A DNA stretch of 64,000 nt from Pseudomonadales bacterium (GCA_028280225.1 JANQMF010000021.1:1-64000); one strand, 5' to 3'; shown: positions 43,102 to 52,446, numbered from the stretch's first letter. The notes: a model not told the origin generated them from the sequence alone. Numbers and translations are program-made.

Positions 43102-44196
43102 ATGAGCATTTCACAACGTACACATTCAGAACCCGGTAAAGATCAGGGCACACAATTGTTCCGCGGTGGCACCACCCGGGAAGCGCTGAATCAGGTCAGG
43201 CGCGAACTTGGCGCGGATGCCATTATTTTGAAGCAGGTCGAAACCGCTGAAGGGGTAACCATCGAAGCCTGTCTGGAGATGCCGGAGCCTGAAGCCATTC
43301 CCGTATTAAATGAGGCTGTGGCTGAACCGGGGCAGAACCTGTTTACCGTTCTTGCCGAGGAGCCGGACGATGTTGTTAAGCCGCAGATTCAAACCGGTGG
43401 TTCACGCAATGTGGGCTGGCGGGCCCAGGGCCGCGCTCAGGGATACAGCGATGCTGTCCTGGAGGACTTTGCCTTTTGTAAAGATCTTAACGAGCTGCGC
43501 CGGCAGGTGATACAGCGTATGGACTACTTTGATCACCCGGTTGAAGAACTGACGGGTTGTTACCGTTTTGTGGGTGCGGCGGGCAGCGGCAAGACCACTG
43601 CGCTGATAAAGGTATTGCTGGCCTGGGTTGTGCACAACCAGCCGGAGCGGGTAGCTGTGGTGTCTACAGACCGGGATCGGTTGGGGTCCACGGAGAGTCT
43701 GCAACTGGCGACGCAGATGCTGGGCGTGCAACTGACAGAATGTGATCCCGGCGGGTTAGCCGCACAACTTGAGCGGTTACGGGACAAGTCCCTGATCCTG
43801 GTGGACAGTCCTGCCGTCCAGCTTGGCTGTGCCGGGAATACCGGTAGGCCCAACAACAACCAGCCGGATGGTAACGGACTCCCGGCGGACATCCAGGGCG
43901 TCAAGGACGTGTGGGTGGTATCCGTGCTTCACAACCTGCCCCACGTGGTTGCCCAGCAGGCGTTGCTGGGCCGCCTGCATGGCCTGATTGTCAGCCATGT
44001 GGATCAGCTTTTATCCCCGGATGAGTGGCTGAATCACATTTACAGGTCACGTATTCCGTTAGTGTGTATGAATGGCAATGATGAAATTACGGCTGCCCTG
44101 GTTAAAGCCCGGGTTGACTGTGTCATGGATATTTTTGCCCCGCAAACGGTCAGTCAGCAGAGTGTGAGTGTCAATAAACTGGCGGTAACAGCTTAA
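43102..44196 (+). CDS. flhF: FlhF, polar placement SRP-type GTPase with divergent G motifs
   Basis: 364 residues from ATG 43102 (GAGGAA 6 nt upstream; GTG 43078 overlapping flhA is less likely). The N-terminal B domain has LFRGGTTREALNQVRRELG and DAIILKQVE. The NG domain keeps the P-loop (VGAAGSGKTTALIKV, about 155) and STDRDRLGSTESLQ. The G3 motif DTAG reads DSPA (about 232), and the G4 TK(L/M)D motif reads SHVD (about 297). FlhF marks the cell pole for flagellar assembly with FleN. GTP hydrolysis or guanine specificity may be reduced here. Confidence 0.9.
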   Translation: MSISQRTHSEPGKDQGTQLFRGGTTREALNQVRRELGADAIILKQVETAEGVTIEACLEMPEPEAIPVLNEAVAEPGQNLFTVLAEEPDDVVKPQIQTGGSRNVGWRAQGRAQGYSDAVLEDFAFCKDLNELRRQVIQRMDYFDHPVEELTGCYRFVGAAGSGKTTALIKVLLAWVVHNQPERVAVVSTDRDRLGSTESLQLATQMLGVQLTECDPGGLAAQLERLRDKSLILVDSPAVQLGCAGNTGRPNNNQPDGNGLPADIQGVKDVWVVSVLHNLPHVVAQQALLGRLHGLIVSHVDQLLSPDEWLNHIYRSRIPLVCMNGNDEITAALVKARVDCVMDIFAPQTVSQQSVSVNKLAVTA

Positions 44197-44235
44197 ATTT
44201 ACCGCAGTATTCCGGCGGTTTAGCAAATGATCCAT

Positions 44236-44263
44236 TTGACCGTTGCGGCTGACGGTCTATGGT
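44236..44263 (+). promoter_or_regulatory. Possible sigma-70 promoter with operator-like palindrome before fleN
   Basis: TTGACC (5/6), 16-base spacer, TATGGT (4/6). A perfect inverted repeat CAAATG-ATC-CATTTG (44224-44238) overlaps the -35 and could be an operator. The 127-bp gap before fleN contrasts with the packed genes around it. Confidence 0.35.
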
Positions 44264-44323
44264 TCATAAAGAACCCAAAATGTAAGTCAGGAACGCGGTA
44301 CGCGGCCACTACAGAGGTACAGT

Positions 44324-45154
44324 ATGGAGCAAGCAATCACAAAACCCATTCAAGTTGTGGCCATCACAGGCGGGAAGGGCGGTGTGGGTAAAACCAATGT
44401 CAGCGTAAACCTGGGTCTGGCGCTTACTCATCTGGGGCGGCGGGTTACCTTGTTGGATGCTGACCTGGGTCTGGCCAATGTGGATGTATTGCTGGGTCTG
44501 AAGCCTCGCCATACCTTAAAAGATGTGTTGGATGCGACCTGCGGCATGCGCGATGTTGTGGTGAGCGGTCCACAGGAGTTAAAGGTGGTACCGGCTGCTT
44601 CGGGTCTGCAGGAGATGGTTAAGCTGGGTCCGCGGGAACATGCCGGGCTGATCAATGCGTTTTCCGAAATTGCACACAATATGGATGTTCTATTGATTGA
44701 TACCGCCGCGGGTATTTCCGACGAGGTGGTTAACTTCTTATGTGCCGCCCAGGAAGTTGTGGTGGTGGTCTGTAACGAACCCACGTCCATTACCGATGCT
44801 TATGCCCTGATCAAAATACTGAATCAGCAATACGGCCTCAGTAAAATCCGAATTGTGGCCAATATGGTCCGGGATGAAAGTGACGCGGAGGTGGTGTTTT
44901 CAAAAATTCAAAACGTCACGGACCGTTTTCTGGATGTTTCTCTTTTACTGGCGGGTTGGGTACCCCAGGATGAGCAACTCAGGCGGGCGGTGCAAAAACA
45001 GAAGGCTGTGGTTGAACTGTATCCCAGCAGCAAATCAGCAGCGGCATTTAAGCGTCTGGCGGAAGAAGTAGACAGCTGGCCAATTCCCACCATTCCTACC
45101 GGCCACCTTGAATTTTTTGTTGAACGCCTGGTAGCGGACTATCCCCTGCACTGA
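44324..45154 (+). CDS. fleN: FleN/FlhG, flagellar number regulator (MinD-like ATPase)
   Basis: A 276-residue MinD/ParA-type ATPase with the deviant Walker A GGKGGVGKTNVSVNLG, DADLGLANVDVLLGL, DTAAGI and the C-terminal amphipathic tail. It limits flagellar number by inhibiting FlrA/FleQ and counteracts FlhF. It lies between flhF and fliA as in Pseudomonas and Vibrio. Confidence 0.95.
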   Translation: MEQAITKPIQVVAITGGKGGVGKTNVSVNLGLALTHLGRRVTLLDADLGLANVDVLLGLKPRHTLKDVLDATCGMRDVVVSGPQELKVVPAASGLQEMVKLGPREHAGLINAFSEIAHNMDVLLIDTAAGISDEVVNFLCAAQEVVVVVCNEPTSITDAYALIKILNQQYGLSKIRIVANMVRDESDAEVVFSKIQNVTDRFLDVSLLLAGWVPQDEQLRRAVQKQKAVVELYPSSKSAAAFKRLAEEVDSWPIPTIPTGHLEFFVERLVADYPLH

Positions 45155-45161
45155 GACGCTA

Positions 45162-45878
45162 ATGAATTCAGGAGTTGCCGCTTACAACGAATTGGCTAAC
45201 CGTAATATTACGGTAGAGAAGTATGGCTATCTGGTAAAGCGGATAGCCCACCACTTGATGGCGCGGCTGCCTGATAGCGTGCAACTGGATGACTTGTTGC
45301 AAGCCGGCATGATTGGCCTCATAGAATCAGTGGCCAAATATGACGCCAGCAAGGGTGCAAGTTTTGAGACCTACGCCGGCATTCGCATCCGCGGCGCCAT
45401 GCTGGATGAAATGCGCAGGGGTGATTGGGCACCACGTTCGGTTCACCGCAATGCCAGGCGTGTCACCGAAGCCATTAAGTCAGTTGAACACCTTACAGGT
45501 CGGACCGCATCTGATCGAGAGATTGCCCAGGCCATGGACGTGCCCATACACGAGTACTACAGCATCCTGGATGATGCGGCCAATTGCCGTCTGGTCAGCT
45601 TTGAACAGGTTAATGAAAGTGAAGACTCAGGTATTTTGCCGAACTTTGAAGAAGGGGATCACGGGGCTGAGTTCAGTCAATTGAAACAGCGGCTGATAGA
45701 AGCCATAGCCAAGTTACCGGAACGCGAACGGCTGGTGATTGCCCTGTACTATGACGAAGAACTTAACCTGAAAGAAATTGGTGCCATCCTGGAAGTCAGT
45801 GAATCCCGGGTCAGCCAGATTCTCAGCCAGGCGACAGTGCGTGTGCGCAGCTATGTGACGGACTGGATGAACCCCTGA
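45162..45878 (+). CDS. fliA: FliA, sigma-28 factor
   Basis: A 238-residue sigma-70-family protein with region 2 (QLDDLLQAGMIGLIESVAKY, FETYAGIRIRGAMLDEMRRG), region 3 and region 4 (LPERERLVIALYYDEELNLK, EVSESRVSQILSQA). It recognises the TAAAGTTT-N11-GCCGATAA-type promoters seen before flgM, fliC and fliS and is held by FlgM. It lies 7 bp after fleN. Confidence 0.97.
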   Translation: MNSGVAAYNELANRNITVEKYGYLVKRIAHHLMARLPDSVQLDDLLQAGMIGLIESVAKYDASKGASFETYAGIRIRGAMLDEMRRGDWAPRSVHRNARRVTEAIKSVEHLTGRTASDREIAQAMDVPIHEYYSILDDAANCRLVSFEQVNESEDSGILPNFEEGDHGAEFSQLKQRLIEAIAKLPERERLVIALYYDEELNLKEIGAILEVSESRVSQILSQATVRVRSYVTDWMNP

Positions 45879-45879
45879 C

Positions 45880-46626
45880 ATGGACATTTACGCGCTCATT
45901 GGCCTGTTTATCGCCTTTGCCGCAGTGTTGACCGGTAACGCGCTGGAGGGTGGTCAGCTTGCCTCGCTAATCGACGGCCCCGCTCTGATTATTGTCCTTG
46001 GCGGGACCCTTGGCGCCGTGATTTTGCAGACCCCCATGCAGCGCTTTTTGCGCGCCTGTGCGTTAAGCAAATGGGTGATTTTGCCACCGGCGGGAGACAC
46101 CGGGCATGATATTGAGCGTCTGTCTGCCTGGAGCAAAATTGCCCGCCGCGAGGGTTTGCTTGGTCTGGAGAATTTATTGGATACCTTGGACGACCCGTTT
46201 CAGCGCAAGGGCCTGGAATTGGTCATCGACGGTGTTGAGCCTGCAACCGTCCGCCGCCTGATGGAAACCGAAAGCAATACCCGCATCGACGGCGACCTGG
46301 CTGCCGCCCAGGTGTTTAAAAGTATGGGCGGTTATGCACCAACCATAGGCATTCTGGGTGCGGTGATTGGTCTCATTCAAGTGATGGGTAACCTGGCGGA
46401 TCCCGATCAGTTGGGGCAGGGCATTGCCACTGCCTTTGTTGCCACCATATACGGGGTTGGGTTTGCCAACCTGGTATTTTTACCGGTGGCGGACCGGCTG
46501 CGTAGTCTGATCCTGCGCGCTGCTAACGCTGATGACCTGTTTATTGAAGGGCTGATTGCCATTGCTGAAGGTGAACACCCCAGAGGGGTGGAAATTCGTT
46601 TGCGCGGCATTGCCGCAACAGGATAA
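45880..46626 (+). CDS. motC: MotC, MotA-type stator subunit
   Basis: A 248-residue MotA-family protein with four membrane segments and the conserved Pro/Gly motif GYAPTIGILGAVIGLIQVM plus FVATIYGVGFANLVFLPVAD. With MotD it forms the ion channel that drives rotation. In Pseudomonas cheYZAB lie between fliA and motC; here the gap is 1 bp. Confidence 0.94.
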   Translation: MDIYALIGLFIAFAAVLTGNALEGGQLASLIDGPALIIVLGGTLGAVILQTPMQRFLRACALSKWVILPPAGDTGHDIERLSAWSKIARREGLLGLENLLDTLDDPFQRKGLELVIDGVEPATVRRLMETESNTRIDGDLAAAQVFKSMGGYAPTIGILGAVIGLIQVMGNLADPDQLGQGIATAFVATIYGVGFANLVFLPVADRLRSLILRAANADDLFIEGLIAIAEGEHPRGVEIRLRGIAATG

Positions 46627-46631
46627 CGCCC

Positions 46632-47501
46632 ATGCGCCGCCCGCTGCTTGAGGAAGAGGATGATGCGGACCGCTGGATGGTTTCTTACGCGGACTTTATC
46701 ACCCTGTTGTTTGGTTTCTTTGTGGTGATGTATGCCATTTCTTCGGTCAACGACGAAAAATACCGGGTCCTCAGCGCAACCTTGCAAAAAGCTTTTGCGG
46801 TGGACGCTGCAAGTCTAAAACCCATTCAGGTGGGTGAACCCAATCTGGTGGCATCCCCCCATGTGGTAGATCTGCCGGACAGTCATGCTTACGCTGATCA
46901 AGCGGAAGGAGATACCTTCATCAGCGACCCCCTGGACAATGCAGCTTCCTTGCTGGGGGGCTTTGCGGCTCAGGAAGGGATATCCGTCCACAGTAACAAC
47001 GAGTGGCTGGAATTGAATGTGGCGACCGGTCTTTTGTTTGCGCCGGGCACAGCACAACTGAACGAAGGGGCAAAAACACTCCTGGGTCCAGCCCTGGACC
47101 TTATACAAAGTACCGACAATCCCATCACTATTGAAGGTTATACGGACAATATCCCCAGTGAGTCGGCTCAATTTCCTTCCAACTGGACGTTGTCTTCGGC
47201 GCGCGCCTCCGCCGTGGCCAGTTACTTTGTAGGCCGGGGTATACGGGCTGAACGGATTGCAGCGGTAGGTTATGGCGAAAACCATCCGGTGGAAACCAAC
47301 GCCACACCGGCTGGGCGGGCGGCAAACCGCCGTGTTGTGCTGGTCATTGCCCGTCAGGCAGGCGGCGCCAGAAACCTGAATGCCTCGTCCAGCGCAACAG
47401 CTGTGGTTCGTCAAGCGGGTCCAGAGGAGCCTGCCCCGAAGCCGGTGCGCACACCGGACGGCGGCTTGCTGTTCAGCGCAGACTCCGCAACGGCGCCATA
47501 A
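46632..47501 (+). CDS. motD: MotD, MotB-type stator subunit
   Basis: A 289-residue MotB-family protein. The single membrane helix carries the essential Asp in SYADFITLLFGFFVVMYAIS (Asp near residue 20). The C-terminal OmpA-like domain (GYTDNIPSESAQFPSNWTLS, ERIAAVGYGENHPV) binds peptidoglycan. The Ala/Pro-rich tail of about 50 residues is unconserved. The helix pattern is of the proton type by general appearance, though ion choice cannot be read with certainty. Confidence 0.94.
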   Translation: MRRPLLEEEDDADRWMVSYADFITLLFGFFVVMYAISSVNDEKYRVLSATLQKAFAVDAASLKPIQVGEPNLVASPHVVDLPDSHAYADQAEGDTFISDPLDNAASLLGGFAAQEGISVHSNNEWLELNVATGLLFAPGTAQLNEGAKTLLGPALDLIQSTDNPITIEGYTDNIPSESAQFPSNWTLSSARASAVASYFVGRGIRAERIAAVGYGENHPVETNATPAGRAANRRVVLVIARQAGGARNLNASSSATAVVRQAGPEEPAPKPVRTPDGGLLFSADSATAP

Positions 47502-47612
47502 TCTGCCCCGGGGGCTGCGCCCAGCTACGGTTTTCTGGCGGTTTTTAAGAAAAGTTCTACACTTATTTTGACAGTGTGACGCACAGCCATTGGTAGATAG
47601 GAGGCAGATAAG

Positions 47613-47954
47613 ATGACGTTTTTGACCCTCGGTTTGTTCCTGAGCGTTTGCGCCCTTTTGGGGGTGACCGTATACGTGCTTTTGCAGAACAAAGCGCAGC
47701 AAAAACGCATAGATACTTTACACGAGCAGCTTAACATATTTGTGGACACCTCTATCCATGTGGCTCGCTGCGTTGATCAGCTTGTCAGAAAAGACAGCCC
47801 GGAGCCGGCGCACCGTGCGGTGGCATCGCGTCGTTGGCTGGTCGCAGAAGCAAAACAGAGGTTAAGTGCGGGGACCGCCTTGGATGAAGTTGGGTTGACC
47901 CTGGGTTTGCAAAAAGACGAACTGCGCCTATTGGCCGTTGCCCAGGGCGTGTGA
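47613..47954 (+). CDS. DUF2802 family membrane-anchored protein
   Basis: A 113-residue protein with one N-terminal membrane helix (LTLGLFLSVCALLGVTVYVL), a short coiled stretch and a C-terminal helix-turn-helix-like DUF2802 region (RRWLVAEAKQRLSAGTALDE, GLQKDELRLLAV). This family lies after motD/cheW in Pseudomonas flagellar loci; its function is unknown to me. RBS TAGGAGG. It converges with sufE. Confidence 0.8.
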   Translation: MTFLTLGLFLSVCALLGVTVYVLLQNKAQQKRIDTLHEQLNIFVDTSIHVARCVDQLVRKDSPEPAHRAVASRRWLVAEAKQRLSAGTALDEVGLTLGLQKDELRLLAVAQGV

Positions 47955-47964
47955 TGTTGTATGT

Positions 47965-48375
47965 TTATGCACCGGACACATGCGCCCTGCAAATGTCGTG
48001 GATGCGCTGAATCATTGCGCGCAAACCGTTTCCTCTAGTGACTGACAAATGTGCCAGTAGCTCAAGCTCGGCAAACAATGCTTCAATGTCAAAGGCAAGA
48101 ATCTCCGCGGGCTTCTTATGATTCAGCGCGGTTAAGACGATGCTGATCAGGCCGCGCACAATATAGGCGTCGCTGTCCATATGCAGGTGGACGTTATCGT
48201 CTTCCAGATGAAATGTAAGCCACACCTGACTTTGGCAGCCCCGGATCAAATTAGCATCAACCTTGTCCTCTTGAGGGAGATCCTCTAACTCTTTTCCCAG
48301 ATCGATGACAAACCGGTATTTGTCTTCCCAATCGTCAAAAAACTCGAAGGTTTCCCTGAGCTCTTCAATATCCAT
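47965..48375 (-). CDS. sufE: SufE, sulfur acceptor for SufS
   Basis: A 136-residue SufE-family protein with the acceptor Cys in LIRGCQSQVWL (about residue 46) and ETFEFFDDWEDKYRFVIDLG at the N-terminus. It takes persulfide sulfur from SufS and passes it to SufBCD. It is the last gene of the suf operon, 5 bp after sufT. Confidence 0.93.
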   Translation of the reverse strand: MDIEELRETFEFFDDWEDKYRFVIDLGKELEDLPQEDKVDANLIRGCQSQVWLTFHLEDDNVHLHMDSDAYIVRGLISIVLTALNHKKPAEILAFDIEALFAELELLAHLSVTRGNGLRAMIQRIHDICRAHVSGA

Positions 48376-48380
48376 GAAGG

Positions 48381-48905
48381 CTAAAACACACCCAGCTCAA
48401 GCTGGGCCTCTTCGCTCATCATGTCCCGGGACCAGGGTGGGTCGAAGACCAGGTCCACTTCTACAGATTCCACGTTGGGTACAGTTTTAATCCGTTCCTT
48501 AACTTCTTCCACCAGCACGGGGCCCATGCCGCAACCCGGGGCGGTCAGGGTCATGTCGATGTGGACGTGACCTTGATTAATCTCTACCCGGTATATCAGT
48601 CCTAATTCAGCAATGTTTACAGGGATTTCAGGATCATAAACGCTGCGCAAGGCAATCCACACGTGCGCTTCGTCAACATTTTTGGACGGTGTGCCGGGAA
48701 ACTCCAGAGCTTCCACGGGTAACCCCAAAGCGTCGGCATCTGCACCGGCAATGCGCGCCATATTGCCCTCAATCACAACGGTAAAGGTACCGCCCAGGCT
48801 TTGGGTCAGGGTAACAAAGGTGCCTGCCGGGATGGTGACAGGGTCGCCGGTAGGCACCAGGCGGGCCTTACATTCGCGCACAATGGTGACAATTCTTCTT
48901 TCCAT
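48381..48905 (-). CDS. sufT: SufT, Fe-S cluster assembly factor (DUF59/MIP18)
   Basis: A 174-residue protein. The N-terminal 65 residues are specific to the bacterial SufT family (GTFVTLTQSLGGTFTVVIEG), the rest is the DUF59 domain (LRSVYDPEIPVNIAELGLIY, LTAPGCGMGPVLVEEVK, DPPWSRDMMSEEAQLELGVF). SufT assists maturation of Fe-S proteins in bacteria that use SUF. It lies between the A-type carrier and sufE. Confidence 0.92.
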   Translation of the reverse strand: MERRIVTIVRECKARLVPTGDPVTIPAGTFVTLTQSLGGTFTVVIEGNMARIAGADADALGLPVEALEFPGTPSKNVDEAHVWIALRSVYDPEIPVNIAELGLIYRVEINQGHVHIDMTLTAPGCGMGPVLVEEVKERIKTVPNVESVEVDLVFDPPWSRDMMSEEAQLELGVF

Positions 48906-48917
48906 ACGGCCAGTGTA

Positions 48918-49322
48918 TCAGGCTGAGTGGCCCACGTCGGTGCCAAGTTCTCCGGGATCGAGGTCCTGCTCGGACGGCGCGCCGCCAACGGCAAAACTTT
49001 CGCCACAGCCGCAGTAACTGGTCGCTTTCGGGTTTTTGAAAACCAGGGCTGAATTGAGCCCTTCGGTAATCATGTCAACTTCCGTGCCGCTGACCATCTC
49101 CAAATCCGTTTTGCTCACACACACGGCCACGTCGTTGGCAAACTCATGAACAATGTCGTTTGACGCCGGCTTTTCGAGAAAATCAAGCATGTACATATAG
49201 CCGTTACAGCCGCTTTCTTTAACGCCTAAACGCAGATACTTAGCCTGGGTGAGATCAAGCTGTTTACGTATATGATGATTGGCACTTTCGGAAAGGCTGA
49301 TATTTGCTGTGTTTGTAGTCAT
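48918..49322 (-). CDS. sufA: A-type Fe-S carrier, SufA/ErpA-like
   Basis: A 134-residue protein with the three cluster-ligand cysteines in KESGCNGYMYMLDF and YCGCGESFAVGG. The C-terminal extension (SEQDLDPGELGTDVGHS) is unusual for the family but may be disordered. It carries clusters from SufBCD to target proteins. Located 48 bp after sufS. Confidence 0.92.
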   Translation of the reverse strand: MTTNTANISLSESANHHIRKQLDLTQAKYLRLGVKESGCNGYMYMLDFLEKPASNDIVHEFANDVAVCVSKTDLEMVSGTEVDMITEGLNSALVFKNPKATSYCGCGESFAVGGAPSEQDLDPGELGTDVGHSA

Positions 49323-49370
49323 GTCAATGCCTCAATGTGCAAGTTAAGGTGCATGCCGGATGTAAGGGTT

Positions 49371-50573
49371 TCACAGAAAAGTGCTCGCTTTTTCCACACC
49401 CTGGATCAACCGTTCAACGTCGTCCTCATTACTGTACAGGCTGAAAGATGCCCGGATCGTACCCGGAACGCCCAGGGCTGACATCAGGGGCATGGTGCAA
49501 TGATGGCCGGTGCGAACGGCAATACCCTGCTGGTCTAACAGAGTGCCTACATCGTGGGGGTGGGCGCCGTCCAGTAGAAAGGAGATCACCGCCCGGCGTT
49601 GTGCCGGTTCACCCACTAAACGCACTCCGGGAATTTGTTTGAGGCGGCGCAGTGCCTTGTTGATCAACTCATCCTCATACCGCACCAGGCTATCCCGGTC
49701 GATCTGGGATAAATAGGACATCGCTGCACCCAGACCCACCGCACCGGCAATATTGGGCGTACCCGCTTCATATTTGTAAGGTGGCTTTTGATAGGTGCTG
49801 TGGGTGAGGGTGACGTGCTCGATCATTTCGCCGCCCCCTTGCCAGGGCGGCAGGCGCTCCAGGTGTTCCAAACGTCCGTAGAGTACGCCAATCCCGGTAG
49901 GACCATACATCTTATGTGCGGAAAACGCGTAAAAGTCGCATGCTAAATCTTGTACGTCTATGGCTTCGTGCAACGCTGCCTGGGCGCCGTCTATGACGGT
50001 AATGGCGTTGGCCTGTTTGGCCATGGTCATTATGTGGTTAAGAGGATTAACAGTGCCCAGGGCGTTGGAGACATGATTACAGGCCACAATACGGGTGTGT
50101 GGACCCAACTTATTCGCAAAGTCGGACAGGTCGAGGTCGCCGTTGGCCAGCACGTCAACGGCAATTAACTTGGCCCCGGTGCGGGCCGCTAACATTTGCC
50201 AGGGTACAATGTTGGAATGATGCTCCAGGGTGGTGAGCAGAATTTCATCCCCCGGCTGCAGTTCCGCCTGCATGATATTGGCTACCAGATTGATGGCTTC
50301 GGTGGTGCCCCGGGTCATAATGATTTCCGCGGGGGACTCAGCGTTGATAAATTGAGCCGCTTGTTTGCGCGCGTCTTCCAGCAAAGTGGTGGCTTCTTCC
50401 GCCAGAAAATGGGCGGCCCGATGAACGTTGGCATTGTGCCGGGTGTAGTAATCACTGATGGCCTTGATGACCACATCGGGCTTTTGGGTGGTAGCTGCGC
50501 TGTCCAGATAGACCAGAGGTTGGCCCTTGTGCACTCTGGACAAGATAGGGAAGTCTGCACGGATACTGCTCAT
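49371..50573 (-). CDS. sufS: SufS, cysteine desulfurase (class II)
   Basis: A 400-residue PLP enzyme with the Schiff-base Lys in FSAHKMYGPTGIGVLYG, DGAQAALHE and the catalytic Cys in VRTGHHCTMPLM. Short Cys loop marks the SufS group, which needs SufE. It frees sulfur from cysteine as enzyme-bound persulfide. The start overlaps the end of sufD by 4 bp. Confidence 0.96.
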   Translation of the reverse strand: MSSIRADFPILSRVHKGQPLVYLDSAATTQKPDVVIKAISDYYTRHNANVHRAAHFLAEEATTLLEDARKQAAQFINAESPAEIIMTRGTTEAINLVANIMQAELQPGDEILLTTLEHHSNIVPWQMLAARTGAKLIAVDVLANGDLDLSDFANKLGPHTRIVACNHVSNALGTVNPLNHIMTMAKQANAITVIDGAQAALHEAIDVQDLACDFYAFSAHKMYGPTGIGVLYGRLEHLERLPPWQGGGEMIEHVTLTHSTYQKPPYKYEAGTPNIAGAVGLGAAMSYLSQIDRDSLVRYEDELINKALRRLKQIPGVRLVGEPAQRRAVISFLLDGAHPHDVGTLLDQQGIAVRTGHHCTMPLMSALGVPGTIRASFSLYSNEDDVERLIQGVEKASTFL

Positions 50574-51715
50574 GGGCCTACCATCCGTTCACTCAGGTGG
50601 GCGAAGGTTGCCATGGCCGTTTCCGCCAGTGCTCCCTGACTTGCCGTATTGAGGAAGGCTGTGCTTAACAGCTGTTTGGCCAGGTCCGGGTTGATGCCGC
50701 GGCTGGCACAGTAGAACAGGTGGTTTTCGTCGAGTTGACCCACCGTGGCCCCATGACTGCATTGAACATCGTCGGTATAAATTTCCAATTCCGGTTTAGT
50801 GTTAATGTTGGCTTGTTGCGCCACCCCAAGATTCTTGTTGCTCAGGTGGGCTTGCACCCCCGGGCAATGTGCGTGGATATGAATGCGTCCGTTAAAGGTG
50901 ACATTGGCGGCCTGCCCGGCGATATTGTGCACCGTTTGCCGGCTGGTGGAATGAGGGGCGGTGTGTTGTACGGTGATCTGCTGATCAAGGTGCGCCTTTT
51001 CAGGGACCAGGCTGGCTGACAGGAGTTGAGCGTGGGCACCGGGTCCGGCGCAATTAATGTGAATATTCTGACGGTGGGTGGCGGCACCAACACTGTGATT
51101 CTGCAACGTATAAACCGCATCCCGGGCCAGATGCACTTGCAGATGACGGAACAGGATTTGCCCATCCTGTTCCTGATCCCAGCCCAGATTATTGCGCGCG
51201 TGGATGACACGGCTGGAGGCTTCCTGCTGCAACCACAGACAATGTTGGTGGGATTTGCTCAGGGTGTCAGCCTGCTGTTCCAGAATCTTTAGATCCACGT
51301 TTTCGGCAACACGAATAAATACCGGCAGGCTTTGCCCGGTATGTTCGAGTACAAGGCAGGCGTCCGGTGTTTTGGTAACGTATATGTAGTCGATGGCTCC
51401 GGCTTGCAAAAGCAGGTTAACCACTTCCGGTGCATCTTCAATCAGGCTGCCAAAGTCGGTGCTGCTGAGGAAATTCTGGGTTGCATCCGTCAGTCGTTGT
51501 ACCTGTATACCACCGGGGATGTCCACCAGGCAGGAGGATTGATTGCTGGCATCCTGGCGGCTGAGCCCGGCCAGGAGTTTATCAACCTTGGTGTACTTCC
51601 AGCGCTCTTTATGCGCCTGGCTTTGCTGTGCCCGGGCCAGGGCTGTTTGCAGTTCATCATAGCTTTTACCGCTCAACCAGGCTGGGGTGTTGACGGGTGC
51701 TTCTAGGTCAGCCAC
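50570..51715 (-). CDS. sufD: SufD, scaffold subunit
   Basis: A 381-residue SufB/SufD-family protein with the C-terminal signature DDVQCSHGATVGQLDENHLF. It partners SufB and SufC in the scaffold where clusters are built. It overlaps sufC by 13 bp and sufS by 4 bp. Confidence 0.94.
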   Translation of the reverse strand: MADLEAPVNTPAWLSGKSYDELQTALARAQQSQAHKERWKYTKVDKLLAGLSRQDASNQSSCLVDIPGGIQVQRLTDATQNFLSSTDFGSLIEDAPEVVNLLLQAGAIDYIYVTKTPDACLVLEHTGQSLPVFIRVAENVDLKILEQQADTLSKSHQHCLWLQQEASSRVIHARNNLGWDQEQDGQILFRHLQVHLARDAVYTLQNHSVGAATHRQNIHINCAGPGAHAQLLSASLVPEKAHLDQQITVQHTAPHSTSRQTVHNIAGQAANVTFNGRIHIHAHCPGVQAHLSNKNLGVAQQANINTKPELEIYTDDVQCSHGATVGQLDENHLFYCASRGINPDLAKQLLSTAFLNTASQGALAETAMATFAHLSERMVGP

Positions 51716-52446
51716 GCGTAACCCTTTTCTTCCAGTTCCAGCGCCAGGGTTTTGTCGCCGGATTGGACAATTTTACCATCCGCCAGAACATGGACAAAAT
51801 CCGGCTGAATATGATCTAACAAGCGCTGATAGTGGGTTACAAGAATAACCGCATTGTCCTGACTACGAAATTTGTTAACCCCATTGGCGACCACCTGCAG
51901 GGCGTCGATGTCAAGGCCGGAATCTGTTTCGTCCAGCACCGCCAGCGTAGGTTCCAATAGCAACATTTGCAGAATTTCGTTGCGCTTTTTTTCTCCGCCG
52001 CTGAAACCTTCGTTAACGCCGCGTTTTAAAAATTCCGGGTTCAAGTCTAACGACTTGGCCAATTCCCGTGCCTGTTTGATGATACCGGCGGCGTTCGGCT
52101 GGTTGCCGCCTTTGGCGTGAGCGTGAGATTCCAGGGCTGCTTTCAAAAATTCCATATTGCTTACACCGGGGATTTCCACGGGATATTGAAAGGCCAGGAA
52201 TATGCCTGCTACGGCACGTTCGTGAGCTTCCTGATCCGCAATATCCATGTCCTGGAAGGTGACGCTGCCCGACGTCACTTGATACCCTGGACGTCCGGCC
52301 AACACGTTTGCCAGGGTAGACTTACCGGACCCGTTGGGCCCCATGATGGCGTGCACCTCACCGGCATTCACTTGCAGAGACAAACCTTTGAGGATGGGTT
52401 GTCCGGCCACCTCAGCGTGCAGGTTGCTGATATTGAGGATACTCAT
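51703..52446 (-). CDS. sufC: SufC, scaffold ATPase
   Basis: A 247-residue ABC-type ATPase with Walker [17 protein letters not shown], signature [20 protein letters not shown] and Walker [17 protein letters not shown]. It drives conformational change in SufBCD and has no membrane partner. It overlaps sufB by 4 bp. Confidence 0.97.
   Translation of the reverse strand: MSILNISNLHAEVAGQPILKGLSLQVNAGEVHAIMGPNGSGKSTLANVLAGRPGYQVTSGSVTFQDMDIADQEAHERAVAGIFLAFQYPVEIPGVSNMEFLKAALESHAHAKGGNQPNAAGIIKQARELAKSLDLNPEFLKRGVNEGFSGGEKKRNEILQMLLLEPTLAVLDETDSGLDIDALQVVANGVNKFRSQDNAVILVTHYQRLLDHIQPDFVHVLADGKIVQSGDKTLALELEEKGYAWLT

Noticed and set aside
47568-47596. Perfect TTGACA before the DUF2802 gene as a sigma-70 promoter
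   Set aside because: The matching -10 (TGGTAG) is very poor at 17-base spacing.
46815-47702. Antisense reading frame of 295 codons opposite motD
   Set aside because: Cys- and Arg-rich low-plausibility protein lying over a clear motD; a shadow.
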